Part shown: one piece after another, positions 1-8,100 of the stretch
Position numbering within the stretch: the first letter of the stretch is position 1
Layout: each line of letters opens with the position of its first letter
DNA from: Saccharothrix saharensis
GTDB lineage: Bacteria; Actinomycetota; Actinomycetes; Mycobacteriales; Pseudonocardiaceae
Assembly: GCF_006716745.1 (NCBI RefSeq)
Contig: NZ_VFPP01000001.1
Location: 8,691,386-8,755,385 of the forward strand
Direction of reading: 5' to 3'
DNA: 64,000 nt
Made by a program: the position numbers and the translations under genes
The notes under the pieces: generated by a model
What the model was told of the DNA's origin: nothing
Databases searched by the model: none
What the model saw: the letters and a program-made list of their open reading frames with translations, nothing else

Positions 1-471
1 GACGAGCGTCGCGCACGACACCGTGCCGCCGTCGGCGAACCGCACCAGCCACCGGTCCACCGAGCCGGTCTGGTCGCGCTGCGGCTCGACGGCCACCGCG
101 CGCCTGCCGTGCTGCAGCCGGACCTTGGTCAGCGACCGCGCCACCCACGCCAGGTAGCCCGAGATCTCCAGGCGGTAGGGCGTGAACGTGCCGAGGTTGA
201 TGAACTCGTCCAGCCGGCCGGTCGAGTGCAGGTAGTTCACGAACGAGTACGGGCTGGTGGGGTTCCGCAGGGTCACCAGGTCCTTGAGGAAGGACACCTG
301 GCTGCGCGACCACGGCAGCAGCATCCCGCGCTGCCAGACGATGTCGTCGTGCTGCTCGGTGACGAGGGTCCGTTCGGCGAGGTCGGGGTTGAGCTCTTCC
401 AGCGCCACGGCCAGGGCCAGGTTCGCCGGACCCGCGCCGATGGCGAGCAGTTCTACATCCTGGTGGTCCAA
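1..471 (-). CDS. L-lysine/L-ornithine N-monooxygenase (partial, cut by window edge)
   Basis: This is the N-terminal part (about 157 residues) of a flavin N-hydroxylase of the IucD/SidA family, which uses FAD, NADPH and O2 to hydroxylate the side-chain amine of lysine or ornithine. The gene runs off the left edge. Seen: an FAD-binding AIGAGPANLALAV near residues 10-22 and the family block VSFLKDLVTLRNPTSPYSF, followed by GRLDEFINLG. There is no ATG; I chose the TTG at 471 because GGAG lies six bases before it, although TTG at 483 or a start further upstream is possible. It is the last visible gene of the minus-strand biosynthetic operon, 160 bases after the carrier protein gene. Lysine and ornithine cannot be told apart from this part. 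Paired with the FAD oxidase at 4.5-5.5 kb it recalls hydrazine-forming pathways. Confidence 0.85.
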   Translation of the reverse strand, partial: MDHQDVELLAIGAGPANLALAVALEELNPDLAERTLVTEQHDDIVWQRGMLLPWSRSQVSFLKDLVTLRNPTSPYSFVNYLHSTGRLDEFINLGTFTPYRLEISGYLAWVARSLTKVRLQHGRRAVAVEPQRDQTGSVDRWLVRFADGGTVSCATLV

Positions 472-631
472 CGCAGTCTCCAAGCGTTGTCGGGCGGCGC
501 CGCGGCGGCGGTGCCGACGTGCGGGACTTGCGGACCGGGCGCTGGTGCGCGGCCCGGTTCGGCCGCCGGGGACGGGGTGCGCCCCCGGCGTCGGTAGGAG
601 GTCGGGCGCGTCGGCGCCCCGATCGGGAAGG

Positions 632-868
632 TCAGGAGGCGGGGCGCACCAGCGCCACGACGTCCTCGACGGTCCGCGCGGCGTGGAACGCGCGCAGGTC
701 CAGGTTGACGTTCAGCCGGTTCTCCAGCTGGGCCAGGGCGTCCAGCGAGCTGATGCTGTCCCACTCGTGCCGGGCCAGCACCGGTTCCTCGCGCAACGCG
801 TCGACGGTCACGTCGAGCGCGCCCGCCAGGATCCCCAGCACCGACTGCTCCACCGCGGTCTCGGTCAT
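632..868 (-). CDS. acyl carrier protein
   Basis: A 78-residue free-standing acyl carrier protein, which carries an acyl group on a phosphopantetheine arm. The attachment site is the serine of HEWDSISSL (Ser38), in the usual place of the DSL motif. The ATG overlaps the stop of the FkbH-like gene by 4 bases (ATGA), so the two are translationally coupled. Next to an FkbH-like protein and a KSIII-like enzyme, the likely cargo is a glycerate-derived C3 unit or another small acyl starter, handed on by the KSIII-like enzyme. The cargo is an inference. Length and fold pattern are normal for the family. Confidence 0.9.
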   Translation of the reverse strand: MTETAVEQSVLGILAGALDVTVDALREEPVLARHEWDSISSLDALAQLENRLNVNLDLRAFHAARTVEDVVALVRPAS

Positions 869-2706
869 CGGACTACCTCGTTCCCTTCCAGCAGGTTGAT
901 CCAGGCGGGCACCTCGGGCAGCCCGGTGCCCAGGGCCAGCGCGTACGCGCCGTCGCCCTCGTCGGCGAAACCGGCGTTGGTCCAGAAGGCGCTCGCCATG
1001 CCGTTCTTCTTCGACGGCACGTACCGGCCGCGCAGGGTGGTGGCGCCGGCGGCGTGCGCACGACCCGCGAGCCACGCGGCGATCGCCAGCTCCACGCCCC
1101 GACCCAGCACCCGGCAGCTGAGCACGAGGTTGTCCACGTGCCACTCGGCACCGCCGCGGTCGACCCACGCCGCGCCGATCACGCCCTCGTCGCCGAACCG
1201 GTCGGCCACCGCGAACGTGACGACCAGGTGGTCCTCGGCGGCGATCCGGCGCGCGGTCTCGGCCTCGTCGAACCGCAGGCCGGTCAGGTTGAACTGGTTG
1301 GTGCGGGCGGCCAGCTGCGCGACGCGCGCCACCGAGAAGCCGTCGGCCTCTTCGACGGCCAGCCGCACGCCCAGCGCGTGCAGGTAGTCCTCCGACGAGC
1401 CGAAGCCGCCCGCGAAGTCGTTGCGCAGCGCCCGGCTGCGGTACAGCTCGGGCCGGGCCAGGTCGGTCTCGGTCAGCTCGGCGACGTCGAACCAGCCCTG
1501 CTCCAGCAGGGTCCGCACGATGTGCGCGGGGTCGCCGTCGGAGGGCAGCACCACCACCTCGGGCAGCTCCTCCTCGACGTGGCCGCGTTCGAACGGCGAG
1601 TCGTCCAGGAACACGAACGAGCCGATGGCGAGACCCAGGGTCGATGCCGCCTCCCGCAGGTTGCCCGCCTTGGGCGACCAGTTGACCGCCTTGGCGGAGA
1701 ACGCCTCCGGCCGCAGCAGGACTTCCGGGTGCGCGGTCAACGCCTCGTCGACCAGGTCGGCGTCGTTCTTGCTGGCCAGCACCAGCACCACGCCCTGGTC
1801 GCGCAGCCGGCTCGCGGTGCGCTGCACCTCGCGGTAGGCGTTGCCCGGGTACAGGCCGCCGAGCTGGACGCCCTCAGCGCCGACCTCGCCCAGCACGCCA
1901 CCCCACAGGGTGTTGTCCAGGTCCAGCGCCAGCACCTTGCGGGACAGGCCGCTGCGCGCCTGGGCGAACCGCCGCACCTCACGGGCCAGCAGGTACAGCG
2001 CGCCGTCGGTGTAGGGCAGGTCGCCGTAGCGGTGCAGCCGGTCGTCCCGCGCCGCGAACGGCGAGTCCGCGAGCACCGTCACCAGGTCGGTCACGGCCAC
2101 CTGGCGGTGCTGCCCGGCCAGGTCCAGCAGTCCCTCGTTCAGCTTCGCCCACGCCTTGGCCAGCGCGGCCCGGGCCCGCCAGCTGATCACCGAGTCCCGC
2201 ACCTGCCCGGGCAGCGGCACGGTGTGCAGCAGCACGGTCGCGGTGGACCGCTCCACCGCGGACAGCACCAGCCCGCGCAGGTCGTCCAGCCGGGCTTCGA
2301 GGTGCTCGGCCAGGCCGTCGACGTCGGTCGGCGTCCAGTCCTGCGGCAGGAAGTACGACTCGTCCAGCAGCAGCGCGACCAAGTCCACGCCGTCGAACGG
2401 CTCGGTGGCCAGGGTGAGCTCGAACATCCCGTACGGTCCGGGCACCAGCTCCGGCAGCAGGCCCGCCGAGACCAGGCTCGCCCGCAGGATCTGCTCGTAG
2501 GAACCGATCGTGCACGTCGCTAGCAGCGACACGCGCAGCGGCCGCAGGCCCTCGGCCTCCTCCAGGCGGGCCAGCAGCTTGCCCGCCTTGCGCAGCACGA
2601 GCGGGTCGGACACGCGCGCCAGCCGCGTCAGGTCGGCGGGCTCCGGCGCGCGGCCCTCCGACACGGCCGCGCGCAACGACTCCACCAGGTCCGGCCGGTC
2701 GCTCAT
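865..2706 (-). CDS. FkbH-like HAD-superfamily protein (glyceryl-ACP synthase type)
   Basis: A 613-residue FkbH-family protein. Known members take 1,3-bisphosphoglycerate, remove a phosphate and load the glyceryl group onto an acyl carrier protein, feeding tetronates, methoxymalonyl-ACP and related units. Seen: an N-terminal SGNH-like region of about 250 residues, a HAD core with the nucleophile motif LDLDNTLWGG (Asp262, Asp264) and the later FLDDSPFE at about 367-374, and a C-terminal GNAT-like domain with VLSCRVLGRGVE. The start is fixed by a TGATG junction with the stop of the KSIII-like gene (one-base overlap), and the stop overlaps the ACP start. Length and motifs fit a full, active enzyme. 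The product pathway cannot be named, because the rest of the cluster lies left of the window. Confidence 0.9.
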   Translation of the reverse strand: MSDRPDLVESLRAAVSEGRAPEPADLTRLARVSDPLVLRKAGKLLARLEEAEGLRPLRVSLLATCTIGSYEQILRASLVSAGLLPELVPGPYGMFELTLATEPFDGVDLVALLLDESYFLPQDWTPTDVDGLAEHLEARLDDLRGLVLSAVERSTATVLLHTVPLPGQVRDSVISWRARAALAKAWAKLNEGLLDLAGQHRQVAVTDLVTVLADSPFAARDDRLHRYGDLPYTDGALYLLAREVRRFAQARSGLSRKVLALDLDNTLWGGVLGEVGAEGVQLGGLYPGNAYREVQRTASRLRDQGVVLVLASKNDADLVDEALTAHPEVLLRPEAFSAKAVNWSPKAGNLREAASTLGLAIGSFVFLDDSPFERGHVEEELPEVVVLPSDGDPAHIVRTLLEQGWFDVAELTETDLARPELYRSRALRNDFAGGFGSSEDYLHALGVRLAVEEADGFSVARVAQLAARTNQFNLTGLRFDEAETARRIAAEDHLVVTFAVADRFGDEGVIGAAWVDRGGAEWHVDNLVLSCRVLGRGVELAIAAWLAGRAHAAGATTLRGRYVPSKKNGMASAFWTNAGFADEGDGAYALALGTGLPEVPAWINLLEGNEVVR

Positions 2707-3740
2707 CAGATCCGCACCAACGTGCAGTACCAGCGCATGCCGATGGAGATGCCGCACAGCGCCACCACGTCACCGGGCTGGACGTCACCGCGCTCGATGT
2801 GCTCGCCCAGGCAGAACAGCTGGTCCGCCGCGCCCATGTGGCCGTGGCTGAGCGACAGCTCGGCGTTGGTGTGCTCGACGGTGACGCCGAACGGCTCCGC
2901 GACCTCCTCGATGGTGTCGGCGGAGTCGTTGATGTAGATGACGTGCTTGAGGTCGTCGCGGGTCAGGCCCGCGCGGTGCAGCGCGTTGTCGACGGTGTCG
3001 GTGATGCGCTGGTTCAGCGTCGCGACGAACTCGCGCAGCTTCGCCGGGTCCTTGTCGAAGTGGGCCTGGATGCGGGCGTGCCCGGGAGGCGCGTCCTTGG
3101 CCGTCCAGCCGTCGAACGGCACCGGGTTGACCGCGCCGCCGACCTCCGTGCGGAAGAAGTCCGACAGGTCCGGGTCCACGAACTGGTCCGTGGCCAGCCA
3201 CTGCACGCTCCCGTGGCCGCGCTTGAGCACGGCGGCGACCGCGCCGTCGCTGTGCACGGCGTTGTTGACGTTCATCCGGTTGCGGTGGAACTCGCTGACC
3301 CGGTTGACCGCGATGAACAGCACGGTGTTCAGCTCCGGCTGGAGCGCGAGCTGCCCGGCCACGTAGCCCAGGCCCGTGACGCCGCACGCACAGCCCTCGT
3401 TGAGCAGCATCGCCTGCGTCGTGCCCTCCACCTTCAGCCGGCGCGCGACGGCGGCCGAGGTGTCCCAGTGGTGGTAGTCCGGCACTTCGGACGCGGCCAC
3501 CACGACGAGGTCGATGTCGTTGGGCCCCAGACCGAGGCGGTCCAGCGCGTCCTGCCCGGCGAGCGCCGCCAGGTCCGTCGCGGTCACGCCGTCCGGCGCG
3601 CGGTGGAACGTGTGGTAGCCCCAGCGGATCACGCGTTCCGGGTCGCCGACGTAGTCACCGGCCGTCTGCGCGACGTCCCGGTCCTCGCCGGTGGCGTACC
3701 CGAAGCCCGCGACCCCGAACTCGACGAGCTGGCTGGCCAT
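2706..3740 (-). CDS. 3-oxoacyl-ACP synthase III-like acyltransferase
   Basis: A 344-residue KASIII-fold protein. The nucleophile cysteine lies in NEGCACGVTGLGY (Cys119 most likely, Cys117 possible). The usual KASIII histidine of the HQAN motif is replaced (YINDSADT), and where the catalytic NTSAAS asparagine normally sits there is SLSHGHMGAADQ (His299/His301, Asp306). This Cys-His-Asp pattern is known from KSIII-like enzymes that transfer acyl groups to O or N rather than condense them, so I call it an acyltransferase; that is inference. The ATG at 3740 has AGGAG five bases upstream. It opens the KSIII-FkbH-ACP block with overlapping genes, so it probably moves the ACP-bound acyl group. The 210-base gap upstream probably contains a promoter, but I cannot point to clear hexamers. 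Confidence 0.85.
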   Translation of the reverse strand: MASQLVEFGVAGFGYATGEDRDVAQTAGDYVGDPERVIRWGYHTFHRAPDGVTATDLAALAGQDALDRLGLGPNDIDLVVVAASEVPDYHHWDTSAAVARRLKVEGTTQAMLLNEGCACGVTGLGYVAGQLALQPELNTVLFIAVNRVSEFHRNRMNVNNAVHSDGAVAAVLKRGHGSVQWLATDQFVDPDLSDFFRTEVGGAVNPVPFDGWTAKDAPPGHARIQAHFDKDPAKLREFVATLNQRITDTVDNALHRAGLTRDDLKHVIYINDSADTIEEVAEPFGVTVEHTNAELSLSHGHMGAADQLFCLGEHIERGDVQPGDVVALCGISIGMRWYCTLVRI

Positions 3741-3950
3741 GAGCACTCCTGTCCTGTGGCTTCTTTTCGGCGCGGTTGACCGGCATGCCCGGAGAAAATC
3801 GTCCGAGGCCTGCGGAAATGGTTTGAGAGGAATCTGAGAATGTGCGCGGCGGTCGTCACCCCTGACGTCCGAAGCGCGCTGACCTGCATAGTTGCTGGAA
3901 GAGGAGTGACCCGACCTCGATGAGCCCCAGTCGGTCGGATCGCTCGTGGG

Positions 3951-4475
3951 CTACTCTGTCCGGTAATTATTTCCCGCCGGCGGCCGGGATGCAATATTCC
4001 CTAACCGCGTTTCTCCGGCGTACTCATCGGAATTCCTGATGGCGTCCATCGGCGCGCGGCGCGCGGTGTCGTAGCGCACGAGCTCCACCAGCACGCCGGC
4101 GGGCTTGGGCGCGTACAGGTACTGCACCGCCATCCCCGCCCGCGCACCCCGGCACGGCTCGGCGTCCACCGGCGCGAAACCGCTCGCCCGCAGCCGTGCG
4201 GCTTCCGCTGCCAGGTCGTCCACTTCGAACGCGATGTGGTACAGGCCGGGTCCGCGGGCCAGTCGCCCGGCCACCGCGGAGTCTTCCCGAACCGGTGCGA
4301 CCACCTCCACGGCGGGCGCCGCGAGGTCCGTGCCCACCTGCCAGAAGTCGCACGAGACGCCGTAGTCCCCCGCGACACCGCCCTCCACCTTGGACAGGCC
4401 GAGCACGGCGAGCAGCGCCCCCACGCCCTCGGGGTCCGCGGTGAGCAGGCCGACGTGGTCGATCCCGAGGATCAT
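3951..4475 (-). CDS. VOC-superfamily protein (epimerase/dioxygenase-like)
   Basis: A 174-residue vicinal-oxygen-chelate protein resembling methylmalonyl-CoA epimerase and 4-hydroxyphenylpyruvate dioxygenase. These proteins bind a divalent metal with His and Glu ligands on paired beta-alpha-beta-beta-beta units. Seen: GIDHVGLL (His7), GLYHIAFEVDDL (His80), LVELVRY (Glu131) and an EVVAP strand at about 57. The last 35 residues are polar and beyond the core fold. Its ATG overlaps the stop of the FAD oxidase gene by 4 bases, so the two are made together. It could act on the imine or oxo product of that oxidase, or rearrange a reactive intermediate. The substrate is unknown. Confidence 0.8.
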   Translation of the reverse strand: MILGIDHVGLLTADPEGVGALLAVLGLSKVEGGVAGDYGVSCDFWQVGTDLAAPAVEVVAPVREDSAVAGRLARGPGLYHIAFEVDDLAAEAARLRASGFAPVDAEPCRGARAGMAVQYLYAPKPAGVLVELVRYDTARRAPMDAIRNSDEYAGETRLGNIASRPPAGNNYRTE

Positions 4476-5470
4476 GCCGCCACCAGCTCCTCCGCCGCGC
4501 GACGGCTGGCGGCCAACACGGTCTTCGCCGCACCGCCGCTGCCGCCGGTGAAGGTGAACACGCCGGCGCCGACGCGCACCAGGCGCAGGCCGGCGGGGGA
4601 GCGGTAGCAGTCGAACGACGCCACCACCCGGTCCGCCGTCCCGGCACCCCCCGTGACGCCGAACCGGCGGCGCGCCGTGTCGAGCACCCGCGCCGCCAGG
4701 TCGTGGTCCGGCGTCACGCCGTCCGGGTCCACGTCCCAGCGGTCGCAGCCCAGCCCCAGCAGGAACGCGCCGTCACCCGCCGGGCGGCCGTACAGGCCGG
4801 TCCGGTCGTCCACGAACGACACCGGGCACGGGATCGGCAGTCGGTACAGGCCGTACTGGATCTGCTTGGAGCGCAGCGGCTCACCGCCGACCAGCCGCGG
4901 CGTCCACGCGCCGGCCGCCACGACCACCGCGTCGAACCCGGTGGTGCCACCGGGGGTGCGCACCACCGCACCCGCCGACACTTCGGTCACCCGCTCGGTC
5001 CGGACATCGCCGCCGTGCCCGGCCAGCCACCGCAGCGCGTGCTCGCGGAACCGGGCGGGGGAGAAGTGACCGGCGTGCCGCTCCACGACGCCGACCGCGT
5101 CCGCGGTCAGGTCGCGGAAGCCGAAGCGCCGCGCCAGCCCGGCGGCGTCCACAACGGACGCCGAGCCGGGCAGCACGTCCTCGACGGAGTCCACCGAGGG
5201 CGTGACGTCCTTGGCCGTCACGTACACCGACCCGGTCTCCCGGTAACCCGCCCAGTCGCGCACCCGCTCGTCGGACCGCAGTTCGGCCAGCGACTCGGCC
5301 GCGGCCCGCGACGCGTCCGCGTCGACCTCGAACCCGCGCACCAGACCGCCGGACGCGCCCGAGGCGTCCTCGGCCTCCGGTGCGTACGCGGTGACGTCGA
5401 CGCCGGCGGTCCGCAGCCGCCAGGCCAGGGTGGCGCCGGCGACGCCGCCCCCGACCACCGCGGCTCTCAC
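4472..5470 (-). CDS. FAD-dependent amine/amino-acid oxidase (DAO family)
   Basis: A 332-residue flavoprotein of the D-amino-acid oxidase/glycine oxidase family. Seen: a dinucleotide-binding AVVGGGVAGATLAWRL at residues 4-19, the mid-protein DAVVVAAGAWTPRLVGG, and the C-terminal FAD-contact FTGGSGGAAKTVLA. The GTG start at 5470 overlaps the stop of the upstream M1-like gene (GTGA), and the ATG of the VOC gene overlaps its stop. Enzymes of this family oxidise C-N bonds of amino acids or N-substituted glycines. In hydrazine pathways (Spb39 and ForL types) a relative cleaves the N-N-linked lysine-glycine conjugate to hydrazinoacetate. The N-hydroxylase at the left edge would fit that scheme, but the hydrazine synthetase is not in the window, so this role is only proposed. 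Confidence 0.85.
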   Translation of the reverse strand: MRAAVVGGGVAGATLAWRLRTAGVDVTAYAPEAEDASGASGGLVRGFEVDADASRAAAESLAELRSDERVRDWAGYRETGSVYVTAKDVTPSVDSVEDVLPGSASVVDAAGLARRFGFRDLTADAVGVVERHAGHFSPARFREHALRWLAGHGGDVRTERVTEVSAGAVVRTPGGTTGFDAVVVAAGAWTPRLVGGEPLRSKQIQYGLYRLPIPCPVSFVDDRTGLYGRPAGDGAFLLGLGCDRWDVDPDGVTPDHDLAARVLDTARRRFGVTGGAGTADRVVASFDCYRSPAGLRLVRVGAGVFTFTGGSGGAAKTVLAASRRAAEELVAA

Positions 5471-7938
5471 CCCCGCCTCGCGTGCACGGCGCGGCGCAGG
5501 TCGTCGGTCAGGTCGGCGCCACGCCGGCGCAGCGGCAGCGGCAGGTCGTCGCGGGCGAACAGCTCGTCGGCCGCCGCGAGCGTCGACGGGTCCGCCGCGT
5601 AGCGCGGGTAGAGCCACAGCACGAGCGTGTCCAGCACCTTGTCCTCGCGCAGCCGGGCCACGTCCGCGATCTCGGCGAAGAACCGGGTCACGTACGGCGC
5701 GGTCAGCTCACGCTGCTCGGGCTGCCAGAACCCCTCGGCGGTGGCCCACAGCCGGTAGCTCGACAGCTCCGCGTCGGTGGTGATCGTGCGCCACGCGGAC
5801 TCCTTGGCCTCGGTGGTGGGGATCGCCGCGCGCGCCTTCACCGCGAACTGCTCGGTGTGCGTGCTGCGGTCGGCCTCGTAGGCCTGGTCGATCTCGGCCT
5901 CGGTGAACGCGCCGAGCACCGCGAGCCGGTACCGCACCCGCCACGCCAGGTCGCTGTCGAGCTCCAGGCCCGCCGGCAGCGGCACGCCGTCCAGCCAGCC
6001 GCGCAGCTCCGAGGTGTCCGAGGTGAACTCGACCAGGCCGCGCATCAGCGCCAGGCCGAGCTCGTCGCCCGGCGCGACACCCGCCAAGCGGTCCCGCGCC
6101 GCGTCCGCCACGGCCTTGAGCAGGCCGGGCCGCAGCTCGGGGTCCAGCAGCCGGTCGGCCACGTCGATGCGGGCCTGCTCGAGCACCTCGATCACGATCG
6201 AGAGCTCGGTCTCGTAGCCGAGCATTCGCGTCACCAGCTCCAGGTGCTCGGTCGCGGGCACCGCACCGTCGACCACGCCCTGCAACAGCTGCGCCCACAC
6301 CATCGCCCGGTCGATCGGCGCCAACGAGGGCAGCACCTCGGGCAGCGCCCGGCGCGAAGCGTCGTCGTAGCGGATCTTGGCGTAGGTCAGGTCGTTCTCG
6401 TTGAGCAGCAGGAACCGCGGCGCTTCGCGGCCCACCAGCTCCGGCACCTCGGTCCGGGCACCGTCGACGGTCACGCGGACGGTCTCGTGCGTGTCGCCGT
6501 ACAGGCCGATGTCGATGGTGTGCGGTCGCAGCGTGGGGTGCGACCCGGGCGCGGTCTGCGTCACGGCGAACGACGTGATCACGCCGTCGGCGACGGTGAA
6601 GTCCGGTGCCAGCGTGGTGACGTTGGCGGTGCCCAGCCAGCGGTCCGCCCAGTCGGTCATGTCCCGGCCGACGGCCTCGCCGATCGCCGCGTTGAAGTCG
6701 GCGAACGTGGCGGCGCCGTAGGCGTGCCGGGCGAAGAAGATTCGCAGCGCCTCGCGCATCGCGTCGTCGCCGATGTGGTGCGCGAGCTGGCGCAGCGCCG
6801 AGGAGCCCTTGAAGTAGGAGATCCGGTCCAGGTCCAGCAGCGCCGACATCGCGTCCGCGCCGTCGATCCACACCGGGTGCGTGGACGGCCGCTGGTCGGC
6901 GGTGTAGGCCTGTCCCTTGCGCCGGGCGGAGAACGTGGTCAGCGGACCGGTGAACTCGGTGACCTCGCTGGGCACCCGGTGCGCCAGGTAGTCCGCGAAC
7001 GCCTGGCCCAGCCACAGGTCGTCCCACCACTTGTTGGTCACCAGGCCGGCCCACCACATCAGCGACAGGCCGTGCGCGATGACCACCGCGCGAGTCTCGT
7101 GCTCGCTGCGCGGTGCCGGCGTGCGGAACAGGTACAGCTCCTTGAGCAGCACGCAGCCGGGGTGGTCCAGCGACAGGTAGCTGAACTCCGGCGCGAAGAC
7201 CTGGTCGAACCGGCCGAACGGGTAGCGCACGCCGAACAGCCGGTGGAACTCGTCCAGGCACTGGGCCGTGACGTCGAAGATCTCCTGGATGTCGGTTTCC
7301 AGCGCCTCGGCGACCGACCGCCGGCAGTGCACCCCCAGCGGCACGCCGTCGTGCACGGTTTCGAACGACGCGTAGGGCCCGGCGACGACCGTGGTGAGGT
7401 ACGTCGCCTGCGCCACGGCTTGCTCGACCCGCCACCGACCGGGCGAGACCTCGGTGGCCGCACCGGTCCCGAGGACCGTCCAGTCCTCGGGGACGGTGAC
7501 GTCGAACGTGAACGGCGCCTTGAGGTCGGGCTGGTCGAAGCACGCGAAGATGCGCGGAGCGTGGTCGAGGAACACCGCTCCGTACACGTAGACGCGGTCG
7601 TCGGCCGGGTCGACGTAGCGGTGCAGGCCCTTGGACTCCCGCGAGTAGGCCATGTCCGCGACCACGACGAGCTCGTTGTCCGCGGCCAGGCCGGTGAGCG
7701 GCAACCGGCCGTCCACCAGCGAGGACACGTCCAGCTCACGGCCGTTGAGCCGGGCTTCGAGCAGCACCTCCGGCTTGACGTCCACGAACGTCGTGCCGCC
7801 CGCGACGGCGGTGAAATCCACCTTCGTGATCGATCGAAATAGTTTTCCGTCGCCGGTCAGATCCAGGTCCACGGCATTTGAGCGGATCTCCAACAATGCA
7901 CCCCGGGCGGCGGCCTCGGAACGAGTCAAACTGGCCAT
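5467..7938 (-). CDS. M1-family aminopeptidase N homologue with destroyed zinc site (pseudo-enzyme)
   Basis: An 823-residue protein that follows aminopeptidase N from end to end: N-terminal beta-sandwich, thermolysin-like domain and helical C-terminal domain. The catalytic centre is gone. The HEXXH zinc motif reads AHGLSLMWW (His289 kept, Glu to Gly, second His to Leu). The third zinc ligand in LNE(G/S)FA reads LGQAFADY (Glu to Gln312). The substrate-binding GAMEN loop reads SLDHP (256-260). Flanking signatures (PEF, NKWWDDLWL, GLVT) are intact, so this is loss of function in a conserved fold and not misalignment. The ATG at 7938 has GGAGGGG seven bases upstream. It is translationally coupled to the FAD oxidase and begins the biosynthetic operon. 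A binding, scaffold or changed-chemistry role is likely; peptidase activity is not. Confidence 0.9.
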   Translation of the reverse strand: MASLTRSEAAARGALLEIRSNAVDLDLTGDGKLFRSITKVDFTAVAGGTTFVDVKPEVLLEARLNGRELDVSSLVDGRLPLTGLAADNELVVVADMAYSRESKGLHRYVDPADDRVYVYGAVFLDHAPRIFACFDQPDLKAPFTFDVTVPEDWTVLGTGAATEVSPGRWRVEQAVAQATYLTTVVAGPYASFETVHDGVPLGVHCRRSVAEALETDIQEIFDVTAQCLDEFHRLFGVRYPFGRFDQVFAPEFSYLSLDHPGCVLLKELYLFRTPAPRSEHETRAVVIAHGLSLMWWAGLVTNKWWDDLWLGQAFADYLAHRVPSEVTEFTGPLTTFSARRKGQAYTADQRPSTHPVWIDGADAMSALLDLDRISYFKGSSALRQLAHHIGDDAMREALRIFFARHAYGAATFADFNAAIGEAVGRDMTDWADRWLGTANVTTLAPDFTVADGVITSFAVTQTAPGSHPTLRPHTIDIGLYGDTHETVRVTVDGARTEVPELVGREAPRFLLLNENDLTYAKIRYDDASRRALPEVLPSLAPIDRAMVWAQLLQGVVDGAVPATEHLELVTRMLGYETELSIVIEVLEQARIDVADRLLDPELRPGLLKAVADAARDRLAGVAPGDELGLALMRGLVEFTSDTSELRGWLDGVPLPAGLELDSDLAWRVRYRLAVLGAFTEAEIDQAYEADRSTHTEQFAVKARAAIPTTEAKESAWRTITTDAELSSYRLWATAEGFWQPEQRELTAPYVTRFFAEIADVARLREDKVLDTLVLWLYPRYAADPSTLAAADELFARDDLPLPLRRRGADLTDDLRRAVHARRG

Positions 7939-7984
7939 GCGGCGACCCCTCCTGCTTGGTAGGGAGGATCGTAAACACGACTTC

Positions 7985-8045
7985 TGCGGCGTCAACGGGC
8001 CAATTTGATTCCCCTATCGGGACCGCCCAAGGAATCCTGATGGCC
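7985..8045 (-). promoter_or_regulatory. leader region of the M1-like gene with a GATTCC/GGAATC inverted motif
   Basis: Upstream of the M1-like gene the minus strand reads GGATTCC, 18 bases, then GGGAATC. The right half, CGATAGGGGAATC (plus-strand 8007-8019), closely matches CGATAGGGAATCC at 12404-12416 in front of the luciferase-like gene. Both lie about 70-100 bases before the start codons. A shared operator is possible. The match is only 12-13 bases and no promoter hexamers are obvious, so this is tentative. Confidence 0.25.
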
Positions 8046-8100
8046 CGCACGCCGGCACCCCGCTTGGGCCGGTTGGACCCGTTCGGCGGTATGGCGGGCG

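Noticed and set aside
109..1387. Long plus-strand frames over the biosynthetic genes
   Set aside because: They are antisense shadows of high-GC genes with arginine/glutamine-rich composition and no family similarity; the minus-strand genes have clear domains and overlaps.
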